The notes below the pieces were generated by a model, which worked only from the letters and a program-made list of their open reading frames with translations, did not search any database and was not told the DNA's origin. Position numbers and translations under genes: made by a program. 62,124 nucleotides of DNA from contig JBCDCY010000016.1 of the NCBI GenBank assembly GCA_039180875.1, forward strand, positions 1 to 62,124, in the 5' to 3' direction. Below are positions 8,819 through 17,570 of the stretch, piece after piece. Each line of letters starts with the position of its first letter. The first letter of the stretch is position 1. This DNA comes from JBCDCY01 sp039180875 (GTDB lineage: Bacteria > Pseudomonadota > Alphaproteobacteria > Rhodobacterales > Rhodobacteraceae).

Positions 8819-8914
8819 TACCGGTGGCCTGATCCGCGCCATTCCCCCAGCCAGCGTGCCGCCCCATCTCTCGAATGACAGACCCGCAGCCGATTGAAGA
8901 TGGAGGACAACACG

Positions 8915-9907
8915 ATGAAGGCGATGATGATCGAAGCCTTCGGGGACGCGGACCTTCTGCGACCGACGGAAGTGGACCGGCCCATCGCCGGACCCGGCCA
9001 GGTGCTGGTCGAGGTCGCGGCAACCAGCGTCAACACCGCCGACGTCAAGGCGCGCGAGCTCGGCCACGCGCTCGACTTCGTGCCGGACCTGCCAGCGGTG
9101 CTCGGCATGGACGTCGCCGGCCGGGTCGCGGCGCTGGGCGAGGGCGTGACGGGCTTCGCGGTCGGCGACGCCGTCTTCGGCTGTGCCGGCGGCGTGCGCG
9201 GCCATGGCGGCGCCCTGGCCCAGTTCCTGGTCGCCGACGCGCGCCTTCTGGCGCGAAAGCCCGAGACGCTCTCCATGGCCGAGGCCGCAGCGCTCCCCCT
9301 GGTCGCGATCACCGCCTACGAGGCGCTGGTCGACCGGATGGATGTGCGTCGGGGGCAGACCGTGCTGATCCATGGCGGGGCGGGCGGCGTCGGTCACGTC
9401 GCCATCCAGATCGCCACCGCCCTTGGGGCACAGGTCTATGCGACCGGTTCGGCCCGGGCACGCGACGTGATCGAGGGGCTTGGCGCCACGTTCATCGACT
9501 ATATGAGCGAGACGCCCGAGGCCTATGTCGAGCGCCTGACGGACGGACGGGGGTTCGATGCCGTCTTCGACACGGTCGGCGCGGCCAATATCGAGACCTC
9601 GTTCCGGGCCGCCAAGCTGAACGGGCAGGTGGCGACCACCGTTTCTCTCTGCGAGCTCGACCTGACGCTTGCCCATGTGCGCGGCCTCACCCTGCACGTG
9701 ATCTACATGCTGATGCCGATGCTGCACGGGGTCGGGCGGGAGCGCCACGGCGCGATCCTGCGCGCGATCGCCACCCTGGTCGATCGCGGCGCGCTGCGCC
9801 CCATCCTCGACGAGACCTTTCCCCTGGACGCGGCCGCCGACGCCCATCGCCGGCTCGAGAGCGGGCAGACGATCGGTAAGGTCGTGATCGAGGTTGCCGC
9901 GTCCTGA
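8915..9907 (+). CDS. NADPH:quinone oxidoreductase-like MDR enzyme
   Basis: A medium-chain dehydrogenase/reductase of the zeta-crystallin/quinone oxidoreductase branch, 330 residues. It has a GroES-like N-terminal half and a nucleotide-binding half with HGGAGGVGHVAIQIA around residue 150. The zinc ligands of alcohol dehydrogenases are absent, as expected for quinone or enone reductases. The start at 8915 follows GGAGG by eight bases. A quinol-monooxygenase-like gene follows after 50 bases, so the pair may reduce and then process quinones. Control by the divergent LysR regulator is likely. Confidence 0.88.
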   Translation: MKAMMIEAFGDADLLRPTEVDRPIAGPGQVLVEVAATSVNTADVKARELGHALDFVPDLPAVLGMDVAGRVAALGEGVTGFAVGDAVFGCAGGVRGHGGALAQFLVADARLLARKPETLSMAEAAALPLVAITAYEALVDRMDVRRGQTVLIHGGAGGVGHVAIQIATALGAQVYATGSARARDVIEGLGATFIDYMSETPEAYVERLTDGRGFDAVFDTVGAANIETSFRAAKLNGQVATTVSLCELDLTLAHVRGLTLHVIYMLMPMLHGVGRERHGAILRAIATLVDRGALRPILDETFPLDAAADAHRRLESGQTIGKVVIEVAAS

Positions 9908-9957
9908 CCCGCAGGCGCTTCCATTTTCCCCAACGTTCCGGACAGGAGATCTCCAAC

Positions 9958-10245
9958 ATGTCCCTCACAATCGTCGCGCAGATCGAAGCCAAGCCGGGCA
10001 CCGTCGCCGAACTTGCCGAAAGCCTGCGCAGCCTCATCCCCCTCACCCGCGCCGAGCCGGGCTGCGAGGCCTACGAGATGCACCGCTCGATCACGGACGA
10101 CCGTCTCTTCCACTTCCACGAGGTCTGGACCGACCGTTCGGCTTGGGAGGCCCATATGGCCGCCGAGCACATGACGGCCTTTGGCGCCCGCAAGGACGAC
10201 CTGGTGGCCGACTGGCGGCTCTTCGAGCTCGAGCGGGTCGCCTGA
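9958..10245 (+). CDS. ABM-fold quinol monooxygenase (YgiN-like)
   Basis: A 95-residue single antibiotic-biosynthesis-monooxygenase domain, with the family pattern VAQIEAKPGTVAEL at the start, EPGCEAYEMHRS in the middle and FHFHEVWTDRSAWEAHM. Such dimeric ferredoxin-like proteins include YgiN, which works with a quinone reductase in menadione turnover. AGGAG precedes the ATG. The upstream oxidoreductase in the same direction supports a quinone-cycle role, but this is inference. Confidence 0.85.
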   Translation: MSLTIVAQIEAKPGTVAELAESLRSLIPLTRAEPGCEAYEMHRSITDDRLFHFHEVWTDRSAWEAHMAAEHMTAFGARKDDLVADWRLFELERVA

Positions 10246-10252
10246 CCGTCGG

Positions 10253-10284
10253 CCGGGCACGGCCTGATCCTTCACCGTGCCCGG
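10253..10284 (+). terminator. Hairpin after the quinone module
   Basis: CCGGGCACGG and CCGTGCCCGG form a perfect 10-bp stem around a 12-base loop, eight bases after the monooxygenase stop. A second stem, GGGCCCGC with GCGGGCCC, lies at 10313-10336 and is followed by CTTCG. Neither has a strong U-tract. Together they probably insulate the Hen1-Pnkp operon from read-through. Confidence 0.5.
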
Positions 10285-10468
10285 GCCCCTTCCAAGACCG
10301 GATAGCCATACCGGGCCCGCGCGATGCTGCGGGCCCTTCGCGTGACACGCACCCCTGCGGCGTCCGTCCTCGCCATAAGGTCCACCCCGGCGGTTTGGCG
10401 GCCTGCCCGCGTTGCAGTTCAGGCGCATTGCGGATAGCGGAAGCGCTGGAATTCAGGATCCGGCGACA

Positions 10469-11884
10469 ATGCAGATTGAGGTCTCTCTTAACGCCGCGGC
10501 GGACGCGGGCCTTTCAGCGCGCGATCTCGGCTTCCTGCTGCACAAGCACCCGGACCACGTCCATGAACGCGCCACCTCCGCCGGGACGGCGACGATCTTC
10601 TTTCCAGACGTCGGCGACGATCGGACGACGGCCGTTCTGCATCTCGACGTAGATCCCATCGGCCTGGTTCGCGGCAAGAGCCGCCAGTCGGATGGGCTGC
10701 TTGACCAGTACGTGAACGACCGGCCGTACGTTGCGAACTCCTTCCTCTCCGTCGCCATCGCCCGCGCCTTCGGGCAGACCCTTTCGGGCAAGTCGAAGGA
10801 GCGCCAGACGCTCGCCGACCGCGCGCTGCCATTTGAGGCGCGGATCGTGCCGGTCGCCGTCGCAGGCGGCGCGGAGATCGTCCGGGAGGTGTTCGCGCCG
10901 CTCGGCTATGAGGTCGAGGTCATCGTGCTGGACGCCAGCGGCCCGCGCGAGATCGTCGACCTGCGTCTCAAGGCCGACATCCGCCTCGCCGCGCTTCTGA
11001 ACCACCTCTACGTCCTCGTGCCGGTGCTCGACAACGCCAAGCACTGGTGGATCGACGGTGACGAGATCGAAAAGCTGCTGGCCAAGGGCGAAGGCTGGCT
11101 CGCCGATCATCCCGCGCGCGAGCTGATCGCGCGCCGCGCGCTGAAGCATCGCCGCGCGCTCATCCACCAGGCGCTGGACAGGCTGTCGGAGACGGCGTTG
11201 GAGACAGACGAGGGCGAGGACGACGCCCCCCAGCCCGAGCCCGAGGCGCCGCTTGAGACGCCGATCAGACTGCACGACCTGCGCCTCGACACAGTGTCGG
11301 CCGTTTTGCGGGAGGCCGGCGCCGGCACGGTGCTGGACCTTGGCTGCGGCGAGGGCAAGCTGATCCAGCGATTGATCAAGGAAAGCTGGGTCGCGCGGAT
11401 CCTCGGCGTCGACCCATCGGTGCGAACGCTCGAGCGCGCGACGCGGCGGCTGCGGCTCGACACCGCGGGCGAGCGGATGCGGGAACGCGTCGGGCTGCAG
11501 ATGGGCAGCCTCACCTATGGCGACCGACGATGGAGGGGCTTCGACGCGGCGACACTGGTAGAGGTGATCGAGCATATCGATCCCCCGCGCCTGTCGGCGC
11601 TCGAGCTCTCGCTCTTCGCCGCCGCGCGCCCGCAGACCGTCGTCGTGACCACGCCCAACCGCGAGTACAACGCGCTGTTCGAGGGGTTGGAGGACGGCGC
11701 CTTGCGCCATCCCGATCATCGCTTCGAATGGACGAGGGCCGAGTTCGAGGCGTGGGGCGCCCGCGTCGCCGCCGCCCACAGCTATGCGGTCGCTTTCCAG
11801 CCGATAGGCCCGGAGGATGAGACGCACGGGGCGCCCTCGCAGATGGCCGTCTTCTCCCGGGGCGCGGCGGAGGAGCGGGCATGA
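10469..11884 (+). CDS. hen1: Bacterial Hen1, RNA 3'-terminal 2'-O-methyltransferase
   Basis: The N-terminal Hen1-L domain is followed by a SAM methyltransferase with motif I LDLGCGEGKL around residue 290. The Hen1 metal/active-site pattern EVIEHID appears near 366-372, with a later His in HPDHRFEWT. Bacterial Hen1 methylates the 2'-OH at RNA breaks while bound to Pnkp, so the repaired tRNA resists recutting by ribotoxins. The start at 10469 (MQIEVSL) is chosen because homologues begin there and AGGA precedes it; the frame extends 19 codons upstream. The stop overlaps the pnkp start as ATGA, so the two are translationally coupled. Confidence 0.93.
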   Translation: MQIEVSLNAAADAGLSARDLGFLLHKHPDHVHERATSAGTATIFFPDVGDDRTTAVLHLDVDPIGLVRGKSRQSDGLLDQYVNDRPYVANSFLSVAIARAFGQTLSGKSKERQTLADRALPFEARIVPVAVAGGAEIVREVFAPLGYEVEVIVLDASGPREIVDLRLKADIRLAALLNHLYVLVPVLDNAKHWWIDGDEIEKLLAKGEGWLADHPARELIARRALKHRRALIHQALDRLSETALETDEGEDDAPQPEPEAPLETPIRLHDLRLDTVSAVLREAGAGTVLDLGCGEGKLIQRLIKESWVARILGVDPSVRTLERATRRLRLDTAGERMRERVGLQMGSLTYGDRRWRGFDAATLVEVIEHIDPPRLSALELSLFAAARPQTVVVTTPNREYNALFEGLEDGALRHPDHRFEWTRAEFEAWGARVAAAHSYAVAFQPIGPEDETHGAPSQMAVFSRGAAEERA

Positions 11885-14430
11885 GGATCACGCTTCCCGA
11901 CTTCGCGCTCGTCGTCCTCATCGGCGCCACAGGCTCCGGCAAATCCAGCCTGGCGCGCCGACACTTCCTCGAGACCGAGATCGTCTCGTCGGACCGCTGC
12001 CGTGCGCTGGTCTCGGACGACGAGACCGACCAGTCCGCGACCGGCGACGCCTTCGACCTCTTGCACTACGCCGCCGGCATCCGGCTGAAGCGCCGGAAGC
12101 TGACCGTGATCGACGCCACCTCGGTCAAGCGCGAGGATCGGGCGGCGCTCATCGCCCTCGCCCGTCAGTACCATGCGCTGCCGGTGGCGCTGGTCCTCGA
12201 CATCGACCCAGCACTTTGCCACGAGCGCAACAAGCAGCGCGAAAATCGCGACTTCGGGGCCCATGTCGCGCGCAACCACGCCAAGGCCCTGCGCCGCGGG
12301 CTTCGCGGGCTGGAGAGGGAGGGCTTCCGGCAGGTCCACATCCTGCGCGCGCCCGAGCAGATCGAGGCGTTGGAGGTTGTGCGCGAGCCGCTCTGGACCG
12401 ATCGCCGGCAGGATCATGGCCCCTTCGACATCATCGGCGACGTGCATGGGTGTTTCGATGAGTTGACGACGTTGCTTGGGGCGCTGGGCTACGAGATGGA
12501 CCCGTTCGTTCCCGGCGAAGATCTGATGAGCGCGCGCCACCCGGCGGGTCGGATCGCCTTCTTCGTCGGCGACCTGACCGACCGCGGGCCGCGAAACGTC
12601 GATGTCCTCCGCCTGGTCATGGGCATGTGCGAGGAAGGATCGGCGCGGTGCGTCATGGGCAACCACGACTTCAAGCTCAACAAGTGGCTGAAGGGCCGGA
12701 AGGTGCAGCTCAACCACGGGCTCGAGGTGACGGCGGCTGAGCTCGAGGCATGCTCCGAGGCGTTCCGAAAGCAGGTGACCGAGTTCACCTACAACCTGCG
12801 CTCCCACCAGTGGCTGGCCGGCGGCGATCTCGTCGTCGCCCATGCCGGCCTGAAGGAAGAGATGCACGGGCGCGGCTCTGGCGCAGTGCGGAGCTTCGCC
12901 ATGTTCGGGGAGACCACCGGCGAGATCGACGCGTTCGGTCTCCCCGTCCGGCAGGACTGGGCACGCGCGTATCGCGGGCGCGCCGACGTCGTGTTCGGCC
13001 ACGTCCCCGTGCGCGAGGCCGAGTGGCTGAACGCGACCCTCGACATCGACACGGGCTGCGTCTTTGGCGGCAAGCTGACCGCGCTCCGCTGGCCGGAGCG
13101 CGAGACGGTGTCGACGCCGGCTGCGCGCCAATATGCGGAGCCCGCCAGGCCGCTCGACGACGCCGGGCCGCGAACGGCGCAGCAGGACCATGACCGGCTG
13201 CTCTATTTCGACGATTTCGCCACCAAGCAGCGGATCGAGACCCGCCTCGGCGGCTCCGTCATGATCTCGCAGGAGCATGCGCTCGCCGCCCTCGAAGTCA
13301 TGAGCCGTTTCGCCGTCGACCCGCGCTGGCTGATCCACCTGCCGCCGACGATGGCGGCCTGCCCGACCGCGGCGGAGGGACCTTTCCTCGAGCATCCGAC
13401 TTACGCGCTGGACCACTACGTCCGGCTTGGCGTGACCGACCTGGTGGCGGAGGAAAAGCACATGGGCTCCCGCGCGCTGATGGTGGTCGCCCGCGACGCC
13501 GCGGCGGCGGCGGCCCGTTTCGGCGTCGAGGACGACAAGCAGGGTGTCGTCTACACGCGCACCGGTCGGCCGTTCTTCCGGGACGAAACCGACGAGGCCG
13601 CCGTCATCGCCCGGGTCGCCGCCGCAATTGGGGCCGCCGGCCTCTGGGAGGCGCTTTCCACGGACTGGGTGCTGCTCGACGCCGAGCTCATGCCATGGTC
13701 GGCCAAGGCGCAGGAGCTGCTCCGCCGGCAATATCTGCCGACCGTCGCCGCAGCGCGCCACTCGGCCGAGGCGTTGTTGGAGCGGACGGCCGCGGTCGGG
13801 GCGAGGGCGGAGCTCGCCCGGCTCGCCGCCTCCGCCGAACGCAAACGCGCGAACGCACTGCGCATGGAGAAGACGATCGCCGGCTACTGCTGGAGCGCCG
13901 AGACCATCAACGCGCTCCGGATCGCGCCGTTCCATCTGTTGGCGGTCGAGGGGCAGGTCTTAACCGATCGCGACCACCCCTGGCACATGGAGACGATCGC
14001 CCGCATCGCCGAGCATGACCCGATCCTGCAGGCGACCGCATGGCGACGGTTCGACGCCGCCAGCACGGCCGACCGAGACGCGCTCGTCGCCTGGTGGCTC
14101 GAGCACACCGGCGCGGGCGGCGAGGGCATTGTGCTGAAGCCGGCCACTTTCCTGGCCCGCGGCAAGAAGGGGCTGGCGCAACCGGCGATGAAGGTCCGGG
14201 GGCGCGATTATCTGCGCATCATCTACGGTCCGGACTACGACCTGGACGAGAACATCGAGCGGCTCCGAGAGCGCGGCCTCGGGCGCAAGTTCTCGCTGGC
14301 GGAGCGCGAGTTTCGCCTCGGCCACGAAGGACTGTCGCGCTTCGTCGAGAAGGCCCCGCTCGCCAAGGTCCACCAATGCGCCCTTGGCGTCCTGGCACTG
14401 GAAAGCGAGCCGGTCGATCCACGGCTTTGA
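11881..14430 (+). CDS. pnkp: Polynucleotide kinase-phosphatase-ligase Pnkp (RNA repair)
   Basis: A three-domain RNA end-healing and sealing enzyme of 849 residues. The N-terminal kinase has P-loop GATGSGKSS with K21. The binuclear metallophosphatase has GDVHG near 187, GDLTDRG near 230 and GNHD near 260. The C-terminal ligase-like adenylyltransferase has the nucleotidyl lysine in EEKHMGS near 525. Pnkp heals 5'-OH and cyclic-phosphate ends and, with Hen1, ligates broken RNA. Length and domain order match Clostridium thermocellum-type Pnkp. It is coupled to hen1 by ATGA. No anticodon nuclease is seen beside it. Confidence 0.95.
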   Translation: MRITLPDFALVVLIGATGSGKSSLARRHFLETEIVSSDRCRALVSDDETDQSATGDAFDLLHYAAGIRLKRRKLTVIDATSVKREDRAALIALARQYHALPVALVLDIDPALCHERNKQRENRDFGAHVARNHAKALRRGLRGLEREGFRQVHILRAPEQIEALEVVREPLWTDRRQDHGPFDIIGDVHGCFDELTTLLGALGYEMDPFVPGEDLMSARHPAGRIAFFVGDLTDRGPRNVDVLRLVMGMCEEGSARCVMGNHDFKLNKWLKGRKVQLNHGLEVTAAELEACSEAFRKQVTEFTYNLRSHQWLAGGDLVVAHAGLKEEMHGRGSGAVRSFAMFGETTGEIDAFGLPVRQDWARAYRGRADVVFGHVPVREAEWLNATLDIDTGCVFGGKLTALRWPERETVSTPAARQYAEPARPLDDAGPRTAQQDHDRLLYFDDFATKQRIETRLGGSVMISQEHALAALEVMSRFAVDPRWLIHLPPTMAACPTAAEGPFLEHPTYALDHYVRLGVTDLVAEEKHMGSRALMVVARDAAAAAARFGVEDDKQGVVYTRTGRPFFRDETDEAAVIARVAAAIGAAGLWEALSTDWVLLDAELMPWSAKAQELLRRQYLPTVAAARHSAEALLERTAAVGARAELARLAASAERKRANALRMEKTIAGYCWSAETINALRIAPFHLLAVEGQVLTDRDHPWHMETIARIAEHDPILQATAWRRFDAASTADRDALVAWWLEHTGAGGEGIVLKPATFLARGKKGLAQPAMKVRGRDYLRIIYGPDYDLDENIERLRERGLGRKFSLAEREFRLGHEGLSRFVEKAPLAKVHQCALGVLALESEPVDPRL

Positions 14431-14606
14431 ATAGGCTGGGAAGATGAGCGACGCTGTGTCTTCGCCGGCTGCGCTAGGCGCTCCGCCAGTCGATGCCCCA
14501 CCCCGCACAAACAGCCGCTTCGGTCTGCGCGCCGTAGCGACCCACTCGGCCCCGGGAGAGCCATCGGCTTTCGCTCGACCGGAAGCGGCGGCAGCGGTAC
14601 GTGCCC

Positions 14607-14638
14607 GATGTCGGCTTGGAGCCCAGAGTGACAGATGC
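14607..14638. repeat. Dispersed repeat, copy A
   Basis: This 32-base stretch, containing TCGGCTTGGAGCCCAGAGTG, matches 24960-24991 at most positions by eye. It sits in the 268-base gap after pnkp, in which I see no gene. Both copies lie at the edges of accessory gene groups, suggesting a decayed dispersed intergenic repeat. Confidence 0.45.
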
Positions 14639-14698
14639 TTCGCAGCGAATGGACGGCGGCAATGCGAGCACCATGCTAATCAACCACAAACCAAAGCC

Positions 14699-15583
14699 TC
14701 ATCGGGCCTGAGGGGTGTTTGCGCCATTCTCCCGCGTCGCAAGATACGCACCGCCTACTACAAGAACGGCGCCAACCACTGTGAATGCGAGAATTGGTTC
14801 GCCCCACAAGACAAAGCCAATGATTGAGGCAAAGACGAGCGACATGTAAACCCACGTGTTCACCTTGTCGCCCGGCGCGATTGAGAAGGCCTTTGCGTAG
14901 AAGAACTGCCCGATAATCGTGAATAGGGCGATGAAGAACACTTGGATCATCTGGCCTGTTGTCGGCCATTGCCACACCCAAGGAAGTAATAGAGTGGACA
15001 GCAAAAGCGCAAAGAGCGCGAAGTAGAACATCTGCCTGTCCGGAGGCTCCGTAGTCCCCAGGGACCAGATCACCAGCGCTGCCGCCGCACCTCCCAAAGC
15101 TGCCAGCAGGGCAGAAACCTCACCGACGGAAACCCCAACGCGGTCAGGGCGGACAATTAGCACTACACCAACAAAGCTGATCAGAACGCCAAGCCAAACG
15201 TACCGATCTGACAGTCTGCGGAAGATTAACAGTGCCAATATCGGTACGAAGAGCGGCCCCATGGATTGCAGGATGACGGCGTTGGCGAAGGGGATGTGCA
15301 CCACTGCAAAGAAGTAGGCCACAATGGCGCTGTAGGTGAAGACGGATCTCAGAAAGTGCTTCCCGAGCTTGTCGGTGCGAAGTCCGCCGACCGGTGGTCG
15401 AACCATGACCCATAGGCACATGAGGATGAACATCCAGACATTGGTCCAGAACACGAGGATTAGGACGTTCAAATCGTTGGCTGCGTATCTTGCAACTGCA
15501 GGTGCGACGGCGAAAAGAAACGCAGCAGCAATAACATAAACGGTCCCTGGCCAGATTTGGTTTCCCGTAGCAGGTGCCGCCAT
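14699..15583 (-). CDS. EamA/DMT-family transporter
   Basis: An integral membrane protein of 294 residues with about ten hydrophobic segments in two EamA repeats, typical of drug/metabolite transporters (for example VYVIAAAFLFAVAPAVARYA at the start, and SLLVFASIIGFVLWGE-like sequence in the second repeat). The substrate cannot be read from sequence. It is divergent from a WYL-domain regulator across a 46-base inverted repeat, which suggests expression under that regulator. Confidence 0.88.
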   Translation of the reverse strand: MAAPATGNQIWPGTVYVIAAAFLFAVAPAVARYAANDLNVLILVFWTNVWMFILMCLWVMVRPPVGGLRTDKLGKHFLRSVFTYSAIVAYFFAVVHIPFANAVILQSMGPLFVPILALLIFRRLSDRYVWLGVLISFVGVVLIVRPDRVGVSVGEVSALLAALGGAAAALVIWSLGTTEPPDRQMFYFALFALLLSTLLLPWVWQWPTTGQMIQVFFIALFTIIGQFFYAKAFSIAPGDKVNTWVYMSLVFASIIGFVLWGEPILAFTVVGAVLVVGGAYLATRENGANTPQAR

Positions 15584-15626
15584 CGACCACCCCTCCCGTG
15601 CTGCAAATCTATCAACTCGGGTCTTG

Positions 15627-15672
15627 ATACCAAATCGCTACTGCCATCTGTGTGGCAGTAGTGATCTGGTAT
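15627..15672. promoter_or_regulatory. Long imperfect palindrome, operator of the WYL regulator
   Basis: Two 20-base arms at 15627-15646 and 15653-15672 pair at 18 of 20 positions around a 6-base spacer TCTGTG. The arm core is CTACTGCCA/TGGCAGTAG, flanked by ATACCA/TGGTAT. It lies in the 114-base divergent region, 25 bases before the regulator start, and could block or activate both promoters. YafY/DeoR-type WYL regulators commonly bind such dyads. Confidence 0.7.
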
Positions 15673-15697
15673 ATGTGTGAGATCGGGAGGAGGAACG

Positions 15698-16381
15698 ATG
15701 TCCAGATCTGCGCGGCTTTTTGAGGTCATTCAGTTGCTGAGATCGGCGAGCGAACCGCTCTTGGCGCGTGACTTGGCAAGCGCATTGGAGGTGTCGATAC
15801 GAACGGTCTATCGAGACATCGCCGCGCTCCAAGCGATGCAAACTCCGATCCTGGGTGAGCCCGGCATCGGCTATGTCATGCGAAAGGGTTATGATCTCCC
15901 GCCAATCAACTTTGACGTAGAGGAAGCGGAGGCGATTTCGGTCGGCCTCGGCATGATTGCCCGCACCGGCGACCTAGGGCTCTGGCGGGCAGCCAAACGT
16001 GCTGCGCGCAAGCTGCATGAAACTGCACCAGGTATACGCCGACTTGTCACCTCGTCCTGGTCAATGGACTCCACGCCAAATGTCGAGCTATCAGAACTTC
16101 GCAAAGCAATCCGTACTGAGAAGAAGGTTCGGATCGTTTATCGCGATGCCGAAAACCGCAAAACTCAGCGTGTGATCTGGCCGCTCGTACTGATCTACTA
16201 TCTGGACGCTGCTATGATTGCGGCCTGGTGCGAGTTGCGACGAGGCATCCGGCACTTCAGGTTGGATCGCGTGAATAGCCACCGAATTCTTGCTGAGGGT
16301 TTTGAAGGTCGTGGGGAAACCCTGATCTCCGAATGGGAACAGAAAGAGAAAGGGAAAACGGTTCCGACGGTTCAAATGTGA
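15698..16381 (+). CDS. YafY-type HTH and WYL-domain transcriptional regulator
   Basis: This 227-residue protein has an N-terminal DeoR-like winged HTH (LLARDLASALEVSIRTVYRDIAAL) and a WYL ligand-sensing domain. The latter includes RIVYRDAENRKTQRVIWPLVLIYYLDAAMIAAWCELR. The ATG at 15698 is chosen because GGAGGAGG precedes it; an upstream in-frame start lacks a site. It is divergent from the DMT transporter, with a strong dyad between them. These regulators usually act as local repressors responding to small ligands. Confidence 0.9.
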   Translation: MSRSARLFEVIQLLRSASEPLLARDLASALEVSIRTVYRDIAALQAMQTPILGEPGIGYVMRKGYDLPPINFDVEEAEAISVGLGMIARTGDLGLWRAAKRAARKLHETAPGIRRLVTSSWSMDSTPNVELSELRKAIRTEKKVRIVYRDAENRKTQRVIWPLVLIYYLDAAMIAAWCELRRGIRHFRLDRVNSHRILAEGFEGRGETLISEWEQKEKGKTVPTVQM

Positions 16382-16546
16382 TTCCGCAAGCGGACGTTCA
16401 ATCTGATGATGTGAAAAACAGGTTTGTCCGCGGAGTGACTCGGCAGCGGTGCGCCGGACTGAGGGAACTGCGAACAGCAGCCACCTTTAGCGCGCGCAGC
16501 ATTCAGGGATCTGTGCGAGCGGCGGCTTCGGAGCGAGTTCGCCCGA

Positions 16547-17449
16547 TCATGACACGATGCCAGGAGTTGCCCGCATCCGGGTCGCGGCAAGGTCAATGAA
16601 GCGGCGCACTTTGGCGGGGACGTAACTCCCCGGCGCGTAGAGCGCATTCACTGGATAGCTCGGCGGTGACCAATCGGGCAGGACGCGTACGAGGCGCCCC
16701 GTCGCAAGCGCTTCGGCGAAGAACCATAGCGGCCCGGCGTGCAGACCGCCGCCCTCCTCCACGATCCGCCCGACCCCGCCCAGATTGTCGATGCTGAACC
16801 TGGACGTGGCGCGCACCCGCACGCGCCTGCCGCGTCTGTTGGTCAGGTCCAGCTCGGCGCCGGCCTGGAGCCCGGAATAGAGAACGAACCGGTGGGTGGA
16901 GAGGTCCTCCGGCCGCTCGGGCATGCCCCATTCCTCGACATATGCCCGAGATCCGATGACGGCGAGCGGCATTGCGCCGATGCGCCTGGCCTTTAGAGCG
17001 CTGTCGGCGAGCTCGCCGATGCGGATCGCGACGTCCAGTCCCGCGCCCTCGAAGTCGACAAATCGATCGCTGACCCGAAGCTCGATGGAAAGCCGCGGTG
17101 CCTGCGCAGAGAGCTCGTGCAACCACAGCCCGACATGGTGTACGCCGAAGTCGATTGGAGCCGACACGCGCAGGGTGCCGCGCGGCTCGTCCGCGGCGCC
17201 GGCCACCTCGTCCTCCACCGCCTCCATCTTTTCCAGGAGCGGCTTCAGACGGTCGTAGTAGGTCTGACCGGCGTCCGTCGGAGAGGATCGGACCCGGGAT
17301 CGCGCGATCAATTTGACGCCGAGCCGGTCCTCGACGCCGCCGCGGCGGCGCGACACGTTCGACGGATCGGTGCCGATCTCCTCCGCCGCCGCGCGCAGGC
17401 TGCCCGTCTCCACGATCCGGAGGAAGAGATGCAGATCGTCGAAGTTCAT
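16547..17449 (-). CDS. LysR-family transcriptional regulator (divergent from SDR)
   Basis: An HTH near the start (SLRAAAEEIGTDPSNVSRRR) and the effector domain beginning GTLRVSAPIDFG place it in the LysR family, CrgA-like. Three in-frame starts exist (17476, 17455, 17449); none has a strong ribosome site, and MNFDDLHLF at 17449 best matches family N-termini. It faces a short-chain dehydrogenase gene. The recognition helix has RRRGGVEDRLG, where most relatives have RRIARLEARLG-like sequence, a mild oddity. Confidence 0.88.
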   Translation of the reverse strand: MNFDDLHLFLRIVETGSLRAAAEEIGTDPSNVSRRRGGVEDRLGVKLIARSRVRSSPTDAGQTYYDRLKPLLEKMEAVEDEVAGAADEPRGTLRVSAPIDFGVHHVGLWLHELSAQAPRLSIELRVSDRFVDFEGAGLDVAIRIGELADSALKARRIGAMPLAVIGSRAYVEEWGMPERPEDLSTHRFVLYSGLQAGAELDLTNRRGRRVRVRATSRFSIDNLGGVGRIVEEGGGLHAGPLWFFAEALATGRLVRVLPDWSPPSYPVNALYAPGSYVPAKVRRFIDLAATRMRATPGIVS

Positions 17450-17486
17450 CCTCATAGATGCGATTTTCGCATTCATGAGATGTCAG

Positions 17487-17503
17487 ATCAATCCATACAT
17501 GAT
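17487..17503. promoter_or_regulatory. Dyad in LysR/SDR divergent region
   Basis: ATCA-N9-TGAT lies between the regulator and the SDR gene, nested in a wider pair GAGATG (17478-17483) and CATCTC (17512-17517). Spacing is compatible with a dimeric LysR half-site arrangement. It is weaker evidence than the site in the first LysR module. Confidence 0.35.
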
Positions 17504-17570
17504 TTCAGTGTCATCTCCTACCTCTCGATCGACGAGACGGATGGCCGTCTCTCGAGCAAGGAGCAAGGCG

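Noticed and set aside
11782..13935. 717-codon minus-strand frame opposite pnkp
   Set aside because: Antisense shadow of pnkp and the hen1 end, with no recognisable motif.
14444..14827. 127-codon plus-strand frame after pnkp
   Set aside because: It runs into the 3' end of the DMT transporter on the other strand, has no ribosome site and shows no family resemblance.
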